In this document: positions 28,970-37,908 of the stretch, piece after piece
How positions within the stretch are numbered: position 1 is the first letter of the stretch
How the letters are laid out: each line of letters opens with the position of its first letter
Assembly: GCA_965657085.1 (NCBI GenBank)
Contig: CBFHND010000011.1
Span: forward strand, 38,885-102,884
Direction of reading: 5' to 3'
Source: CBFHND01 sp965657085
Lineage (GTDB): Bacteria; Pseudomonadota; Alphaproteobacteria; Rhodobacterales; Rhodobacteraceae
DNA length: 64,000 bases
Notes under the pieces: generated by a model
What the model was told of the DNA's origin: nothing
The model's database searches: none
The model's input: only the letters and a program-made list of their open reading frames with translations
Program-made: the position numbers and the translations under genes

Positions 28970-29466
28970 CGCGGTTGGCGCAACTGATCGGCACGGTTCT
29001 GGGCGTGGGCTACATCCGCCCGGCTCCGGGCACGTGGGGATCGCTGGTGGCGCTGCCCTGGGCGTGGCTTTTGCATGTTCTTGGGGGCTTTCCGCTGTTG
29101 CTGTTGGGGGTCGTCGCGGCCTTTGTCAAAGGCTGGTGGGCGACGCGGGTGATGACCCAAGGGGCCAAGGATCACGACCCCGGCCATATCGTCATAGACG
29201 AATTGGTGGGCCAGTGGATTGCCCTGTTGCCGCTGTCCTTCGCCGCGTGGGCGAACGGGATCCCGGTGCTGGCGATGTGGCCGGGATGGATCGCGGCTTT
29301 TCTGCTCTTTCGCCTTTTCGACATCTGGAAGCCGTGGCTCGTGGGCTGGGCCGACCGGCGCGGTGATGCCTTGGGCGTGATGCTGGATGACGTGATCGCG
29401 GGCGTCTTTGCCGCCTTTGGCGTGCTGGTTCTGGCCGCAGTTGCGCATGGGGTGATCATGCAATGA
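28966..29466 (+). CDS. pgpA: Phosphatidylglycerophosphatase A
   Basis: A 166-residue membrane enzyme removing phosphate from phosphatidylglycerophosphate to give phosphatidylglycerol. The family signatures are GVGYIRPAPGTWGSL at the start, DHDPGHIVIDELVGQW in the middle and RLFDIWKPW, GDALGVMLDDVIAG near the end, with hydrophobic helices between. It starts with GTG at 28966, overlapping the ispF stop by four bases, and its own end overlaps the next gene by four. Confidence 0.95.
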   Translation: MTRLAQLIGTVLGVGYIRPAPGTWGSLVALPWAWLLHVLGGFPLLLLGVVAAFVKGWWATRVMTQGAKDHDPGHIVIDELVGQWIALLPLSFAAWANGIPVLAMWPGWIAAFLLFRLFDIWKPWLVGWADRRGDALGVMLDDVIAGVFAAFGVLVLAAVAHGVIMQ

Positions 29467-29933
29467 CGCTGGCCGCCAAAGTCCTCGATGCGGCCCGCGC
29501 GCGCGGCATCACGATCGCCACCGCCGAAAGCTGCACGGGCGGCATGGTGGCCGCGGCCCTCACGGACATTCCCGGCAGCTCGGACGTGGTCGACCGTGGA
29601 TTCGTGACCTACACCAACGCCGCCAAGCGCGAGATGCTGGGCGTGGCCGCCGCCACCCTCGATGCCCATGGCGCCGTGTCCGAAGAGGTGGCGGGCGAAA
29701 TGGCCAACGGTGCGCTGACCCACAGCCACGCAGGTCTGGCCGTGTCCATCACCGGGATCGCAGGCCCCGGCGGGTCCGAGTTCAAACCCGAGGGGCGTGT
29801 CTGCTTTGGCATCAAGGGCGACGGCCCCACCCACACCGAAACGGTCGAGTTCGGTGCCGTGGGCCGCAACGCGGTACGCCAAGCCGCACGGGACCACGCC
29901 TTGCGGCTTTTGCTGGACGTTTTGGAGCGCTGA
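29463..29933 (+). CDS. CinA-family nicotinamide-nucleotide amidase (PncC)
   Basis: A 156-residue stand-alone CinA C-terminal domain, which hydrolyses nicotinamide mononucleotide to nicotinate mononucleotide in NAD recycling. The characteristic motif is TAESCTGGMVAAALTDIPGSS near residues 21-41, followed by YTNAAK and TGIAGPGG. It lacks the N-terminal molybdopterin-like domain of full CinA, the usual form in proteobacteria. It is the last gene of the ispD-ispF-pgpA run, joined by a four-base overlap. Confidence 0.93.
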   Translation: MTLAAKVLDAARARGITIATAESCTGGMVAAALTDIPGSSDVVDRGFVTYTNAAKREMLGVAAATLDAHGAVSEEVAGEMANGALTHSHAGLAVSITGIAGPGGSEFKPEGRVCFGIKGDGPTHTETVEFGAVGRNAVRQAARDHALRLLLDVLER

Positions 29934-30104
29934 TCGGCAAATCGCGGCCTTGCCTGTTTTTGCATCACACCCATCCATTTTTTGCCCACTTTTTAATCAC
30001 TTTGCGCATTGCCCGATTTTTTGGCGGGTCGCCACCCATTGATGCTTTAGCCTTGGGCATCCGACGTTCATTGCACCCCGAAAACCAAACTTCCGGAGGG
30101 GACT

Positions 30105-31286
30105 ATGAACGGAGCCGATACAGCCTGGATCATCGTGGCGACAGCACTTGTGTTGTTCATGACATTGCCGGGGCTTGCCCTATTCTATGGCGGCCTTGTG
30201 CGCGCCCGCAACGTGCTGAGCGTGTTCATGCACTGCTATGCCATTGCCTGTCTGATGAGCGTCCTGTGGTTCGTCTTTGGCTATTCCATCGCCTTTGGCG
30301 GCGGCGAAACAGGGTTCTGGGGGGGCCTCGACAAGATGTTCCTCGGGGGCATCACGGCCGACACGCTGTCCGGCACCCTGCCCGAGGTTCTGTTCTTTGC
30401 CTTCCAGATGACATTCGCCATCATCGCGCCCGCCCTGATCGTGGGGGCCTATGTGGAGCGCATCGGCTTTGGCTTTGTGCTGCTGTTCTCGGGCCTGTGG
30501 ATGCTTCTGTGCTATGCGCCGGTGGTGCATTGGGTCTGGGGCGGCGGGATGCTGGCCGACGGCGGCATCTTTGGCGACACGGGCGTGCGCGATTTCGCGG
30601 GCGGCATCGTGGTGCACGAAACCGCGGGCATCGCGGCACTGGTGCTGGCCGTGTTCCTTGGCGCACGCAAGAACCAGACGACACCGCCGCACAACCCCGG
30701 CATGGTGATGATCGGTGCTGCGATGCTCTGGGTCGGCTGGTTCGGCTTCAACGGTGGCTCGCAACTGGCCGCAGACGGCGGGGCCGCAATGGCACTGACC
30801 GTCACGCATATCTCGGCGGCCACTGCGTCGCTGACATGGGCGCTGTGGGAAAAGATCAAGTTCGGCAAGGCGAGCCTCGTGGGTATGGTCACAGGCACCA
30901 TCGCGGGCCTTGCATCGATCACACCCGCAAGCGGTTTCGTCGGCCCGGTCGAGGCGCTGATCATCGGGGCCATCGCGGGCATCCTGTGTCAGGAGGCGGT
31001 GAACCTTATCCGCAACAGCATCAAGATCGACGACACGCTGGACGTCTTTGCGGTGCACGGCGTGGGCGGCATCTTTGGCACTATCATGATCGCTGTCTTC
31101 GGCGCAGGTGCCTGGGCGGCGCAGCTTGGGTCGCTGGCGATCGTGGGTATCTACACGGTGGTGGTGACCGTGGTTCTGATCTTTGTGGTGCGGGCGATCA
31201 CACCGCTGCGCGTGGACGAGGAAACCGAAGTGGGCGGGCTTGATCTGGCCGTGCACGGCGAACGCGCTTACGACATCACCAGCTAA
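30105..31286 (+). CDS. amtB: Ammonium transporter (Amt family)
   Basis: A 393-residue inner-membrane ammonium channel with eleven membrane helices. The two pore histidines lie in IVVHETAGI (about residue 168) and FAVHGVGGIFGT (about 308); the GWFGFNGGSQ and ALFYGG motifs are also present. A strong GGAGG site precedes ATG at 30105. The usual glnK gene does not lie in front of it in this window. It is probably under nitrogen control from the NtrBC system a few kilobases away. There is no separate signal sequence. Confidence 0.95.
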   Translation: MNGADTAWIIVATALVLFMTLPGLALFYGGLVRARNVLSVFMHCYAIACLMSVLWFVFGYSIAFGGGETGFWGGLDKMFLGGITADTLSGTLPEVLFFAFQMTFAIIAPALIVGAYVERIGFGFVLLFSGLWMLLCYAPVVHWVWGGGMLADGGIFGDTGVRDFAGGIVVHETAGIAALVLAVFLGARKNQTTPPHNPGMVMIGAAMLWVGWFGFNGGSQLAADGGAAMALTVTHISAATASLTWALWEKIKFGKASLVGMVTGTIAGLASITPASGFVGPVEALIIGAIAGILCQEAVNLIRNSIKIDDTLDVFAVHGVGGIFGTIMIAVFGAGAWAAQLGSLAIVGIYTVVVTVVLIFVVRAITPLRVDEETEVGGLDLAVHGERAYDITS

Positions 31287-31311
31287 GCGTCGGGACATCC
31301 TTTGATTGCGG

Positions 31312-31332
31312 CGGGCCCTTCGGGGCCCGTTT
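31312..31332. terminator. Intrinsic terminator between amtB and MmgE/PrpD genes
   Basis: A perfect seven-pair GC stem (31312-31318 with 31323-31329, CGGGCCC / GGGCCCG) with a TTCG loop, followed by TTTGCGTTT. It lies between convergent genes and should stop the plus-strand amtB transcript. Confidence 0.8.
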
Positions 31333-31337
31333 GCGTT

Positions 31338-32648
31338 TCAGGCAGGCGCGTCGCCGCGCAGGGCGGCGGTAAAGGCCGCAAGGTCAAAGCCACTGGGCCC
31401 GTTATTGGCCGCCCAGAGCGCATCGGCCCGCTCGGCCCCGATCAGCGCCGCCGCCTTGGCACGCACCCGCGCGGTGCGGTCGGCCAATGGCGCCACCTCA
31501 GCCAGATCGTGCGCAGCACGCGCGGTATGACCCGCCGTGATCACGGCCACCTGCGCCTGCGTGTCCGACAGCCCCGCATCGCCCACAACCCTGACCCGGT
31601 CGCGCAGCGCCACGACGTCGGGCGCAAGGATCACATCAGGCTCAAAGGCCATGTCGGTGTCCATCGCCCGCCCCATCAAGGCGAGCGCCCCGGTCAGCGA
31701 CAGGCTGAACTTGGCCTCGAGCCGGGTTTGCGGCGCAGGGATCGCACAAACGTCGAGCCAGCGTGGATGCACCGCGATCTCGACCGCGTCGATCTCGGAC
31801 ACAACAACCTGACCCGCCAGCGTGCGCAGCGCCTCGATGCTGGCGTGGGTGCCATGGCAGCAGGCGTGATACTTGTGGCTGACGGCGGGAAAGAGGTTCG
31901 AGGGTTGCTCCAGAGCGCTTTGAACATCCGCGCCGTGATGGGTCGCGCCAAAGCCGAATGGCCCGCCCAGAACCTCTGCCGCGCCCTCGACGCCGGTCAT
32001 GGCTGCGTGCACGGCCTCGACACCACTCGCTGCGGCCATACCTGCGTGATAGGGCTTGCCCATGGTGCCGAACTGCACCTTGAGCCCTGCCGCGCGGGTG
32101 GCGGCAAGGCCTATGGCGCTACAGGCGTCGTCCATGCCAAGATCAAAGATCGCGGCCCCCGCCACCGCGGCGCCGATGGTGCCTGCGGTCGCGGTCTGGT
32201 GAAAGCCTGCCTCGTAATGCCCGCGCCCCAGCCAAAGCCCGACGCGCACCGACGCCTCGGCCCCGGTGAAAGCGCTGCGCAGGAAAAGATTTCCGCTGCT
32301 ATCGCCCTGATTCTCGGTCATGGCCAGGGCGGCAGACACGATCACGGCGCTTGGGTGGCCGATATGGGCAAAATGCGTGTCGTCGAAATCCAGCGCATGG
32401 GCTGAGGTGGCATTGACCATGGCCGCGCCCCGCATCGGCAGACGGGTCTGGTGACCCACAAGGCTGGCCACTTCGTAACCGCCATTGCCAAGCTCGACCT
32501 CGCGCACGGCCTGCGAAACCGGTTCGTGATAGCCTGCAATCGCACAAGCCGCCCAATCAAGGATCGACAGGCGCATCACCTGCAAATCCTCGTCGGCGGT
32601 GTCATGGATCTGGGCCGACATCTCGGCCAAACGTCGTGTCACTGTCAT
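31338..32648 (-). CDS. MmgE/PrpD-family protein
   Basis: A 436-residue protein of the 2-methylcitrate dehydratase/immune-responsive gene 1 family, which act on citrate-like polycarboxylates as dehydratases or decarboxylases. The family core is visible in ATSAHALDFDDTH near residue 80, HQTATAGTIGAA near 150 and a lysine-tyrosine motif SHKYHACCHGTHA. ATG at 32648 with GGA six bases upstream fits the family better than the frame start at 32681. No prp or itaconate genes are nearby, so the substrate is open. Confidence 0.85.
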   Translation of the reverse strand: MTVTRRLAEMSAQIHDTADEDLQVMRLSILDWAACAIAGYHEPVSQAVREVELGNGGYEVASLVGHQTRLPMRGAAMVNATSAHALDFDDTHFAHIGHPSAVIVSAALAMTENQGDSSGNLFLRSAFTGAEASVRVGLWLGRGHYEAGFHQTATAGTIGAAVAGAAIFDLGMDDACSAIGLAATRAAGLKVQFGTMGKPYHAGMAAASGVEAVHAAMTGVEGAAEVLGGPFGFGATHHGADVQSALEQPSNLFPAVSHKYHACCHGTHASIEALRTLAGQVVVSEIDAVEIAVHPRWLDVCAIPAPQTRLEAKFSLSLTGALALMGRAMDTDMAFEPDVILAPDVVALRDRVRVVGDAGLSDTQAQVAVITAGHTARAAHDLAEVAPLADRTARVRAKAAALIGAERADALWAANNGPSGFDLAAFTAALRGDAPA

Positions 32649-32689
32649 ATCAGGTCCATCCTTTGGGGCGGACCGTGGCACAGGCGGGA

Positions 32690-33133
32690 TCAGGAATAAA
32701 GCTCTGCCGCGCGCCGTTCAAAGGCACGCACGATGCGCTGCATCGCCTCGTTGAAGACCACGCCGATGATCCCTTGCAGAATGGCATTCTTGAATTCGAA
32801 ATCCACGAAGAACGCAACATTGCACCCGCCTTCGGTGTCTTCGAATGCCCAGTTCGACTTCATGTAGCGGAACGGCCCATCAAGGTATTCGGTGTCGATC
32901 TTGTGCGCACCCGGCCAAAGCACCACACGGCTTGTGAACCGTTCGCGGAAGACCTTGAAGCTGATCACCAGGTCGGCCTCCATCACCGCGTGATCGTCCT
33001 GCGGCGTGACCGACCGCACCCGCGAAGCCGCACACCATGGCAGAAACTGCGGATAAGACCCCACATCGGCGACCAGATCGTACATCTGTTGCGCGGTGTA
33101 GGGCAGAAAACGGGTTTCGGAATGTGTCGGCAT
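32690..33133 (-). CDS. RatA/COQ10-type START-domain protein
   Basis: A 147-residue single-domain START/polyketide-cyclase-like protein. It begins with the conserved MPTHSETRFLPYTAQQMYDLVADVG layout, has FLPWC at about residue 38 and ends with a helix, FNEAMQRIVRAFERRA. Relatives are Coq10 (a coenzyme-Q-binding chaperone for respiration) and RatA, said to bind 50S subunits. The ubiquinone role is the more likely one in this phylum. ATG at 33133 is chosen; the long upstream frame extension lacks family similarity. Confidence 0.85.
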   Translation of the reverse strand: MPTHSETRFLPYTAQQMYDLVADVGSYPQFLPWCAASRVRSVTPQDDHAVMEADLVISFKVFRERFTSRVVLWPGAHKIDTEYLDGPFRYMKSNWAFEDTEGGCNVAFFVDFEFKNAILQGIIGVVFNEAMQRIVRAFERRAAELYS

Positions 33134-33203
33134 CGGGGTCTTTGTTCTGGCGGGTGTCAAGGGCCATGTGTTACGAAAGTAACGTAAAATCAAGGGGGCG
33201 CGC

Positions 33204-33740
33204 ATGTCAGAGCGGCCATATGTCATAGACCGGATGATCTCGGCCAAGTCGATTGCCGCGCGCATCGAGGACCTGTGCGGAGAAATCCGTGCGGAATTCG
33301 AAGGCACGGACAAGCTTGTGGTGGTCGGGCTCCTGCGCGGGTCCTTCGTGTTCATCGCCGATCTGGTGCGCGAACTGGACCTGCCCATCGAGGTCGATTT
33401 CCTTGAGGCCTCGAGCTATGGCGACGGCATGGAAAGCAGCCGCGAGGTGCGCATCCTCAAGGACCTGCGCGGTGCCATCGAGGGGCGTGATGTGCTGGTG
33501 GTCGAGGACATCATCGACACCGGCTATACGATGCACCACGTCCAGCACCTGCTGGAAAGCCGCAATCCGGCCAAGCTGCGCACCATTGCCCTTTTGGACA
33601 AACCCACCCGCCGCGAGGTCGAGGTCAAGGCCGACTGGACCGGCTTTGAAATTCCCGACGAATTCGTGGTCGGCTATGGCATCGACTTTGCCCAACGCAA
33701 CCGCAACCTGCCCTATATCGGCAAGGTGCGGTTTACATGA
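33204..33740 (+). CDS. hpt: Hypoxanthine phosphoribosyltransferase
   Basis: A 178-residue purine-salvage enzyme that joins hypoxanthine or guanine to PRPP. The PRPP-binding loop VLVVEDIIDTGYTM is near residues 95-108, and the flexible loop with SSYGDGMESS and the purine-contact stretch VGYGID are present. The start (ATG 33204) follows the divergent RatA gene by 70 bases. Its stop overlaps the next small gene by four bases. Confidence 0.95.
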   Translation: MSERPYVIDRMISAKSIAARIEDLCGEIRAEFEGTDKLVVVGLLRGSFVFIADLVRELDLPIEVDFLEASSYGDGMESSREVRILKDLRGAIEGRDVLVVEDIIDTGYTMHHVQHLLESRNPAKLRTIALLDKPTRREVEVKADWTGFEIPDEFVVGYGIDFAQRNRNLPYIGKVRFT

Positions 33741-33910
33741 ACCCGATCTGGTTCCTGCGCATGGCCCGCTGGGCGCGCAGGCCCCCGTCGGCGGCGCGGG
33801 TCAAGCTGGTCTTTGGCCTGATCGCGGTGGCGCTGGTGATCTACGGGATCGAATGGATGGGCTGGTGGCCGGACTGGGCCACCGCAGAACGCGCGCGTCC
33901 CAGACGCTAG
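33737..33910 (+). CDS. Small membrane protein after hpt
   Basis: A 57-residue frame starting in the hpt stop (ATGA). It has a basic N-terminus with several arginines, a hydrophobic span near residues 23-39 (LVFGLIAVALVIYGIEW) and a tryptophan-rich, then basic tail. Stop codons of this gene and the convergent EamA gene share bases (CTAG). The coupling to hpt and the clean membrane segment support it as real. Its function is unknown. Confidence 0.6.
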   Translation: MNPIWFLRMARWARRPPSAARVKLVFGLIAVALVIYGIEWMGWWPDWATAERARPRR

Positions 33911-34815
33911 AGCCCGAACCGGCGCAGCCCCGGCACGGCGCCCATCGCCACGGCCAGACCCGCAGTGGCCACGATGGCCCCCACCCATTCCACCGGGCTG
34001 GGCCATTCCCCGGCCAACGGCCCCCCGATGATCAGCGCGACCGCAGGCACGACCGCAGGAAACAGTGCCGCCGACCCGATCCCCAGCAGCGACACCGCCC
34101 AGCCATAGGTCGCCATGGCCGCGACAACCACCAGAACACCGTGCACCAGCACCTGCGTCAGAAGGTCAGGCACCGGCAAGGCCAGAAGCCGCGCAGGATC
34201 ACCAAACAATGCAAACAGCGGCAGCACCACCAGTGCCGAGATCACGTTGACCGCCACCGTCGCCGCAACACCGCCCACACCCCAGACACGCAACGCGATG
34301 GTGAATGCAGCCCAAAGCGTACCTGCCCCCAGAAACAGCAAATGGCCCCGCCACGCACCCGGCACCAGCCCGGTGGCCGCCGTGGCCCCGATCAGCCCGA
34401 TGCCACCCAACACAAGGATCAGCCCCACCACCTGCGCCCGGCGCAGCCGTTCGCCAAGGGCTGCAACAGCCACAAGCGTCGCCACCACCGCCGCCGTTGA
34501 CGGTTGCAACACCGCCCCATGCGCCAGCGGCGCAAAGTGAAACCCCCAGGCCGCAGCCCCCAGGAACAGCGGCCCGACGCACAAGGCCAGCAGCGCCCCG
34601 CGCCGCCAGCCGATGCCACCCAGATCACGCGGCCCCAACATCCAAAGCCAAGGCAGGCAAATGATGCCACCCACACCAAAGCGCAGCAGGATCACGTCTT
34701 GAGGAGCAAGGTCCAGCACAGCCGCCTTGCGGGCATACACGAAATAGAGGGCCCACATGATGGCCGCCGCAGTGCCTGAAAGCGCGCCCCAAAGGCGCGC
34801 GCGCTCGGCTGTCAC
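33907..34815 (-). CDS. EamA/DMT-family permease
   Basis: A 302-residue inner-membrane protein with about ten hydrophobic helices arranged as two EamA repeats, typical of drug/metabolite exporters. It begins with a basic-flanked first helix containing WALYFVYARKAAV and has the repeat motif LGERLRRAQVVGLILVLGGI near residue 120. Substrate is unknown. It lies two bases downstream of lipA on the same strand, so it may be cotranscribed with it. Confidence 0.85.
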   Translation of the reverse strand: MTAERARLWGALSGTAAAIMWALYFVYARKAAVLDLAPQDVILLRFGVGGIICLPWLWMLGPRDLGGIGWRRGALLALCVGPLFLGAAAWGFHFAPLAHGAVLQPSTAAVVATLVAVAALGERLRRAQVVGLILVLGGIGLIGATAATGLVPGAWRGHLLFLGAGTLWAAFTIALRVWGVGGVAATVAVNVISALVVLPLFALFGDPARLLALPVPDLLTQVLVHGVLVVVAAMATYGWAVSLLGIGSAALFPAVVPAVALIIGGPLAGEWPSPVEWVGAIVATAGLAVAMGAVPGLRRFGL

Positions 34816-34817
34816 GC

Positions 34818-35765
34818 CTAGCCCCGGCGGGCCTGGCGGGCCGCGCGCAAACGGGCAAAATCATCCCCCGCATGATAGCTGGAGCGCGTGAGCGGCGTGG
34901 CCGACACCATCAGGAAGCCCTTGCCGTAAGCGGCCTTTTCATAGGCTGCAAATTCATCGGGGTGCACAAAGCGGTCAACCGCATGGTGTTTCGGTGTAGG
35001 CTGCAGGTACTGCCCGATGGTCAGGAAATCGATGTCCGCGGCGCGCATGTCGTCCATGACCTGCATCACGGATTGCCGGTCTTCGCCAAGACCCACCATG
35101 ATGCCCGATTTGGTGAACATCATCGGGTCCAGCTCCTTGACCCGTTGCAACAGGCGCAGCGAATGGAAATAGCGCGCGCCGGGCCGCACCTCGGGGTAAA
35201 GGCCCGGAACGGTTTCAAGGTTGTGGTTGAAGACATCGGGCCGCGCCTCGACCACCACTTCCAGCACCGATGGGTCGCATTTGATGAAATCGGGGGTCAG
35301 GATTTCGATGGTGGTGCCGGGGCTGCGGTGGCGCACCGCGCGGATGGTCTGGGCAAAGTGATCGGCGCCGCCGTCCTTGATGTCGTCGCGGTCCACCGAG
35401 GTGATGACCACGTGATTGAGCCCCAGCTTTTCCACCGCATGGGCCACGCGCCCCGGCTCGAACGCATCCAGATCCTCGGGCGGCTTGCCCGTGGCGATGT
35501 TGCAGAAGGTGCACGCACGGGTACAGACCTCGCCCATGATCATCATGGTGGCGTGGCCCTGGCTCCAGCATTCACCGACATTGGGGCACCCGGCCTCCTC
35601 GCAGACTGTCGTCAACTTGTTGTCGCGCATGATCTTGTGGGTTTCGGCATAGCCTGCACCGCCCGGCGCCTTGACCCGGATCCACGACGGTTTCTTGGGC
35701 TGCGGATTGTCAGGCCTGCGGGCCTTTTCCGGGTGCCGCTGTTCGGGGATTTTCAGATCGCGCAT
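34818..35765 (-). CDS. lipA: Lipoyl synthase
   Basis: A 315-residue radical-SAM enzyme that inserts two sulfurs into octanoyl groups on lipoate-dependent enzymes. The auxiliary cluster cysteines are in CEEAGCPNVGEC near residues 56-67 and the radical-SAM cluster in CTRACTFC near 82-89. The C-terminal RSSYHAGDDF motif carries the serine that ligates the auxiliary cluster. Full length. It lies immediately upstream of the EamA permease and diverges from the VIT gene. Confidence 0.97.
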   Translation of the reverse strand: MRDLKIPEQRHPEKARRPDNPQPKKPSWIRVKAPGGAGYAETHKIMRDNKLTTVCEEAGCPNVGECWSQGHATMMIMGEVCTRACTFCNIATGKPPEDLDAFEPGRVAHAVEKLGLNHVVITSVDRDDIKDGGADHFAQTIRAVRHRSPGTTIEILTPDFIKCDPSVLEVVVEARPDVFNHNLETVPGLYPEVRPGARYFHSLRLLQRVKELDPMMFTKSGIMVGLGEDRQSVMQVMDDMRAADIDFLTIGQYLQPTPKHHAVDRFVHPDEFAAYEKAAYGKGFLMVSATPLTRSSYHAGDDFARLRAARQARRG

Positions 35766-35932
35766 GGGCAGGTGCCTTTGGCAAATGGTTCAGCGTTAAA
35801 CCATCTATACACATCCCCCGGGCGCTTTTGAACCCGGCGCGACGCATGGCCGCTATGCCGTTGCGCTGCGGCGTGCAGGGGGTTGACCACACGGCCCTGC
35901 CCCGGCATCCCCGTGCCAGACCGGAGGGCGCC

Positions 35933-36658
35933 ATGGACTGGACCGCACACCGCCGCGAGGCACATCAACAAGGCAATTTGCAGGATTTCCTGCGCCAGAT
36001 CATCTATGGCGGCAACGACGGGATCGTGACGACCTTTGCCATCGTGGCAGGCTTTGCCGGGGCCTCCGCCGACGGGGTGGCGCAGATCGGCGGCATCGCG
36101 GTTCTGGTCTTTGGGTTGGCGAACCTCTTTGCCGATGCCGTGTCGATGGGATTGGGCGAATTTCTGTCGGCGCGGTCGCAGCATGATCTCTATCGCAGTC
36201 GCCGCGCGTCCGAGTTGCGCGAAATCGCGGAAAACCCCGAACAGGAGCGTATGGAGCTCTTTGAGATCCTGCGCCAACGCGGCCTGCCCCCGGGCCAGGC
36301 GGACACGGTGACCTCGCATCTGGTCGAGCATCCGCAGATCATGGCCGACCTGATGCTGACGTATGAGTTCGGCATGCAGGATCCCGACAGCGAAAACCCG
36401 GCGATCAACGGGCTTTTCACCTTCGGGTCCTTCGTGGTGTTCGGGTCCGTGCCGTTGCTGCCCTACTTCATGCGCCCGGCCGATGACACGACCTTCTGGC
36501 TGTCGGTCACGGCGACGGGTCTTGCGCTGCTGACGCTGGGTTTGCTGCGCTGGCGGGTCACGTTGGAACGCCTGTGGCGCTGTGTTTGGGAGACCATGGC
36601 CGTGGGCACCGCCTGCGCGCTTGTGGCCTTCGCCGTGGGTGCGATTGTGGGCGGGTAG
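35933..36658 (+). CDS. VIT/CCC1-family metal transporter
   Basis: A 241-residue membrane protein of the vacuolar iron transporter family, which moves ferrous iron or manganese. It starts with IIYGGNDGIVTTFAIVAG (first helix with the conserved aspartate), followed by LANLFADAVSMGLGEFLS. A cytosolic metal-binding region with glutamate-rich helices (residues about 85-155) precedes the last three helices. ATG at 35933 has GGAGG just upstream. No iron-regulation site is evident by eye. Confidence 0.88.
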   Translation: MDWTAHRREAHQQGNLQDFLRQIIYGGNDGIVTTFAIVAGFAGASADGVAQIGGIAVLVFGLANLFADAVSMGLGEFLSARSQHDLYRSRRASELREIAENPEQERMELFEILRQRGLPPGQADTVTSHLVEHPQIMADLMLTYEFGMQDPDSENPAINGLFTFGSFVVFGSVPLLPYFMRPADDTTFWLSVTATGLALLTLGLLRWRVTLERLWRCVWETMAVGTACALVAFAVGAIVGG

Positions 36659-36692
36659 CTTGGGCCTGCCCTCGCGCGGCTCCACACATACG

Positions 36693-36730
36693 AAAAATGG
36701 CGCCGTGGGGAGGATCACGGCGCCATTCTC
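36693..36730. terminator. Bidirectional intrinsic terminator
   Basis: A perfect twelve-pair stem, 36696-36707 with 36716-36727, around an eight-base loop. On the minus strand it is followed by a run of five T residues, a clear terminator for the DUF6456 gene. It lies between convergent genes and can serve the VIT gene too. Confidence 0.85.
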
Positions 36731-36753
36731 ATCAAGACCAATGTGTGACCTGC

Positions 36754-37908
36754 TTATCCGATCAACCCACCACCCGGTCCCGTCGTCTCGTCGTAGTGCC
36801 GTTTGAGCCGCATCAACGCGATGCGCAGCACGATCTTGCCCGACCGCGCGGACCAGCCCAGCCGCTTTTCGGCCGTCTCGAGCCCTTCAAGATAACAACA
36901 ACAGCGCAGCACCACGTCCGACAGCCCCGGCCCCAGATCGGCCAAGGCACCTGCCACACGCGCCCGCGCGCCTTCGGGGCCCGTGCCCACGCCCGCATCC
37001 GCGACGAACCCGCCCCGCGCGCCGCCCGTCAGGAACCTGTCCCAGTTCTGCGCCACGCGCGGCCCCATGTTGGCCAGTTCGAAATCCTCGCGCAGGCGTT
37101 CGCCCGCGCTGACCAGCGCGTCATCCAGAAACGGCTGCCCGTCCTTGTCCCGCCGCCGCGCCAGCGCGGTCAAAGGCGATTCCGCAAGGTTGTAACGCAC
37201 CTTGCGCGGCTGCCCGGTTTCACTGTCGGCGACTGTCTTTTCACCCCAAACCCGTTGCTTGTCTTCGAAGCTGGCAGGCGCCTCGGCAAAGCCGCCCTTG
37301 GCCGCCGCAGCCTCGTTTTCCTGCTGTGCCAGCATCTCGTTCAGGGCCGAACGGCCTGTCGCGGTGATCTGATACCGCGTGATGCGGCCATTGCGGCTGG
37401 CACTGATCCAATCCTTGAGCGCCATTGCCTCGGCCACATGACGGTCGACCACGGCCGTGCGCGTGCTTTGACCTGTCACGCCATCGCGCACCACCACCGC
37501 CTTTTCCATATCGGCGGCCACGGCCAGAACGGCCCCGGTTTCACACAAACGGCGCAGGATGCGTACCGCATCGCGGGCCAGCGTGACCTCGTCCGGGGTT
37601 ATTGTCTTTTCTGGAACGTAAAAGCTCATGGGCGCATCTTCCTTTGTCATCCGTGCAGAGTTGGAGGGGGCATCCTGAAAGTGGTGCTGACCAAGGCTGC
37701 GCAGTGCCGCGTCGATCAAGGGGTCATCGCGTCTGTGTTCGAACCGTCTGATCTGTCGCAACACAGTCGAGGCATGGCACCCCGCCTTGCGCGCAAGCTT
37801 GCGAATGGGCCACCCGGCTTCTGTATGTGCGAGATAGTGTTGTGCCGCTTCGGGGACCCAACCGGGCAGGCCGGGCAGTATCGCGCAGTGGTCCGAAACA
37901 CGTGTCAT
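36754..37908 (-). CDS. DUF6456 helix-turn-helix protein
   Basis: A 384-residue protein kept in the Rhodobacteraceae as far as I recall. The N-terminal 75 residues look like a helix-turn-helix of the homeodomain-like type (IRKLARKAGCHASTVLRQIRRFE). A linker follows, then a region with a winged-helix look (residues about 105-190, GRITRYQITATGRSALNEML). The C-terminal DUF6456 part (about 225-384) has ALARRRDKDGQPFLDDALVSAGERLREDFELANMGPR. It is probably a DNA-binding regulator. It diverges from a DUF6477 gene across an AT-rich region with DnaA-box-like sites. Confidence 0.8.
   Translation of the reverse strand: MTRVSDHCAILPGLPGWVPEAAQHYLAHTEAGWPIRKLARKAGCHASTVLRQIRRFEHRRDDPLIDAALRSLGQHHFQDAPSNSARMTKEDAPMSFYVPEKTITPDEVTLARDAVRILRRLCETGAVLAVAADMEKAVVVRDGVTGQSTRTAVVDRHVAEAMALKDWISASRNGRITRYQITATGRSALNEMLAQQENEAAAAKGGFAEAPASFEDKQRVWGEKTVADSETGQPRKVRYNLAESPLTALARRRDKDGQPFLDDALVSAGERLREDFELANMGPRVAQNWDRFLTGGARGGFVADAGVGTGPEGARARVAGALADLGPGLSDVVLRCCCYLEGLETAEKRLGWSARSGKIVLRIALMRLKRHYDETTGPGGGLIG

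Noticed and set aside
29934..30104. Sigma-54 promoter upstream of amtB
   Set aside because: I looked for the GG-N10-GC pattern with TGGCAC/TTGC context and found no convincing match. NtrC here lacks the sigma-54 loop, so none is expected.
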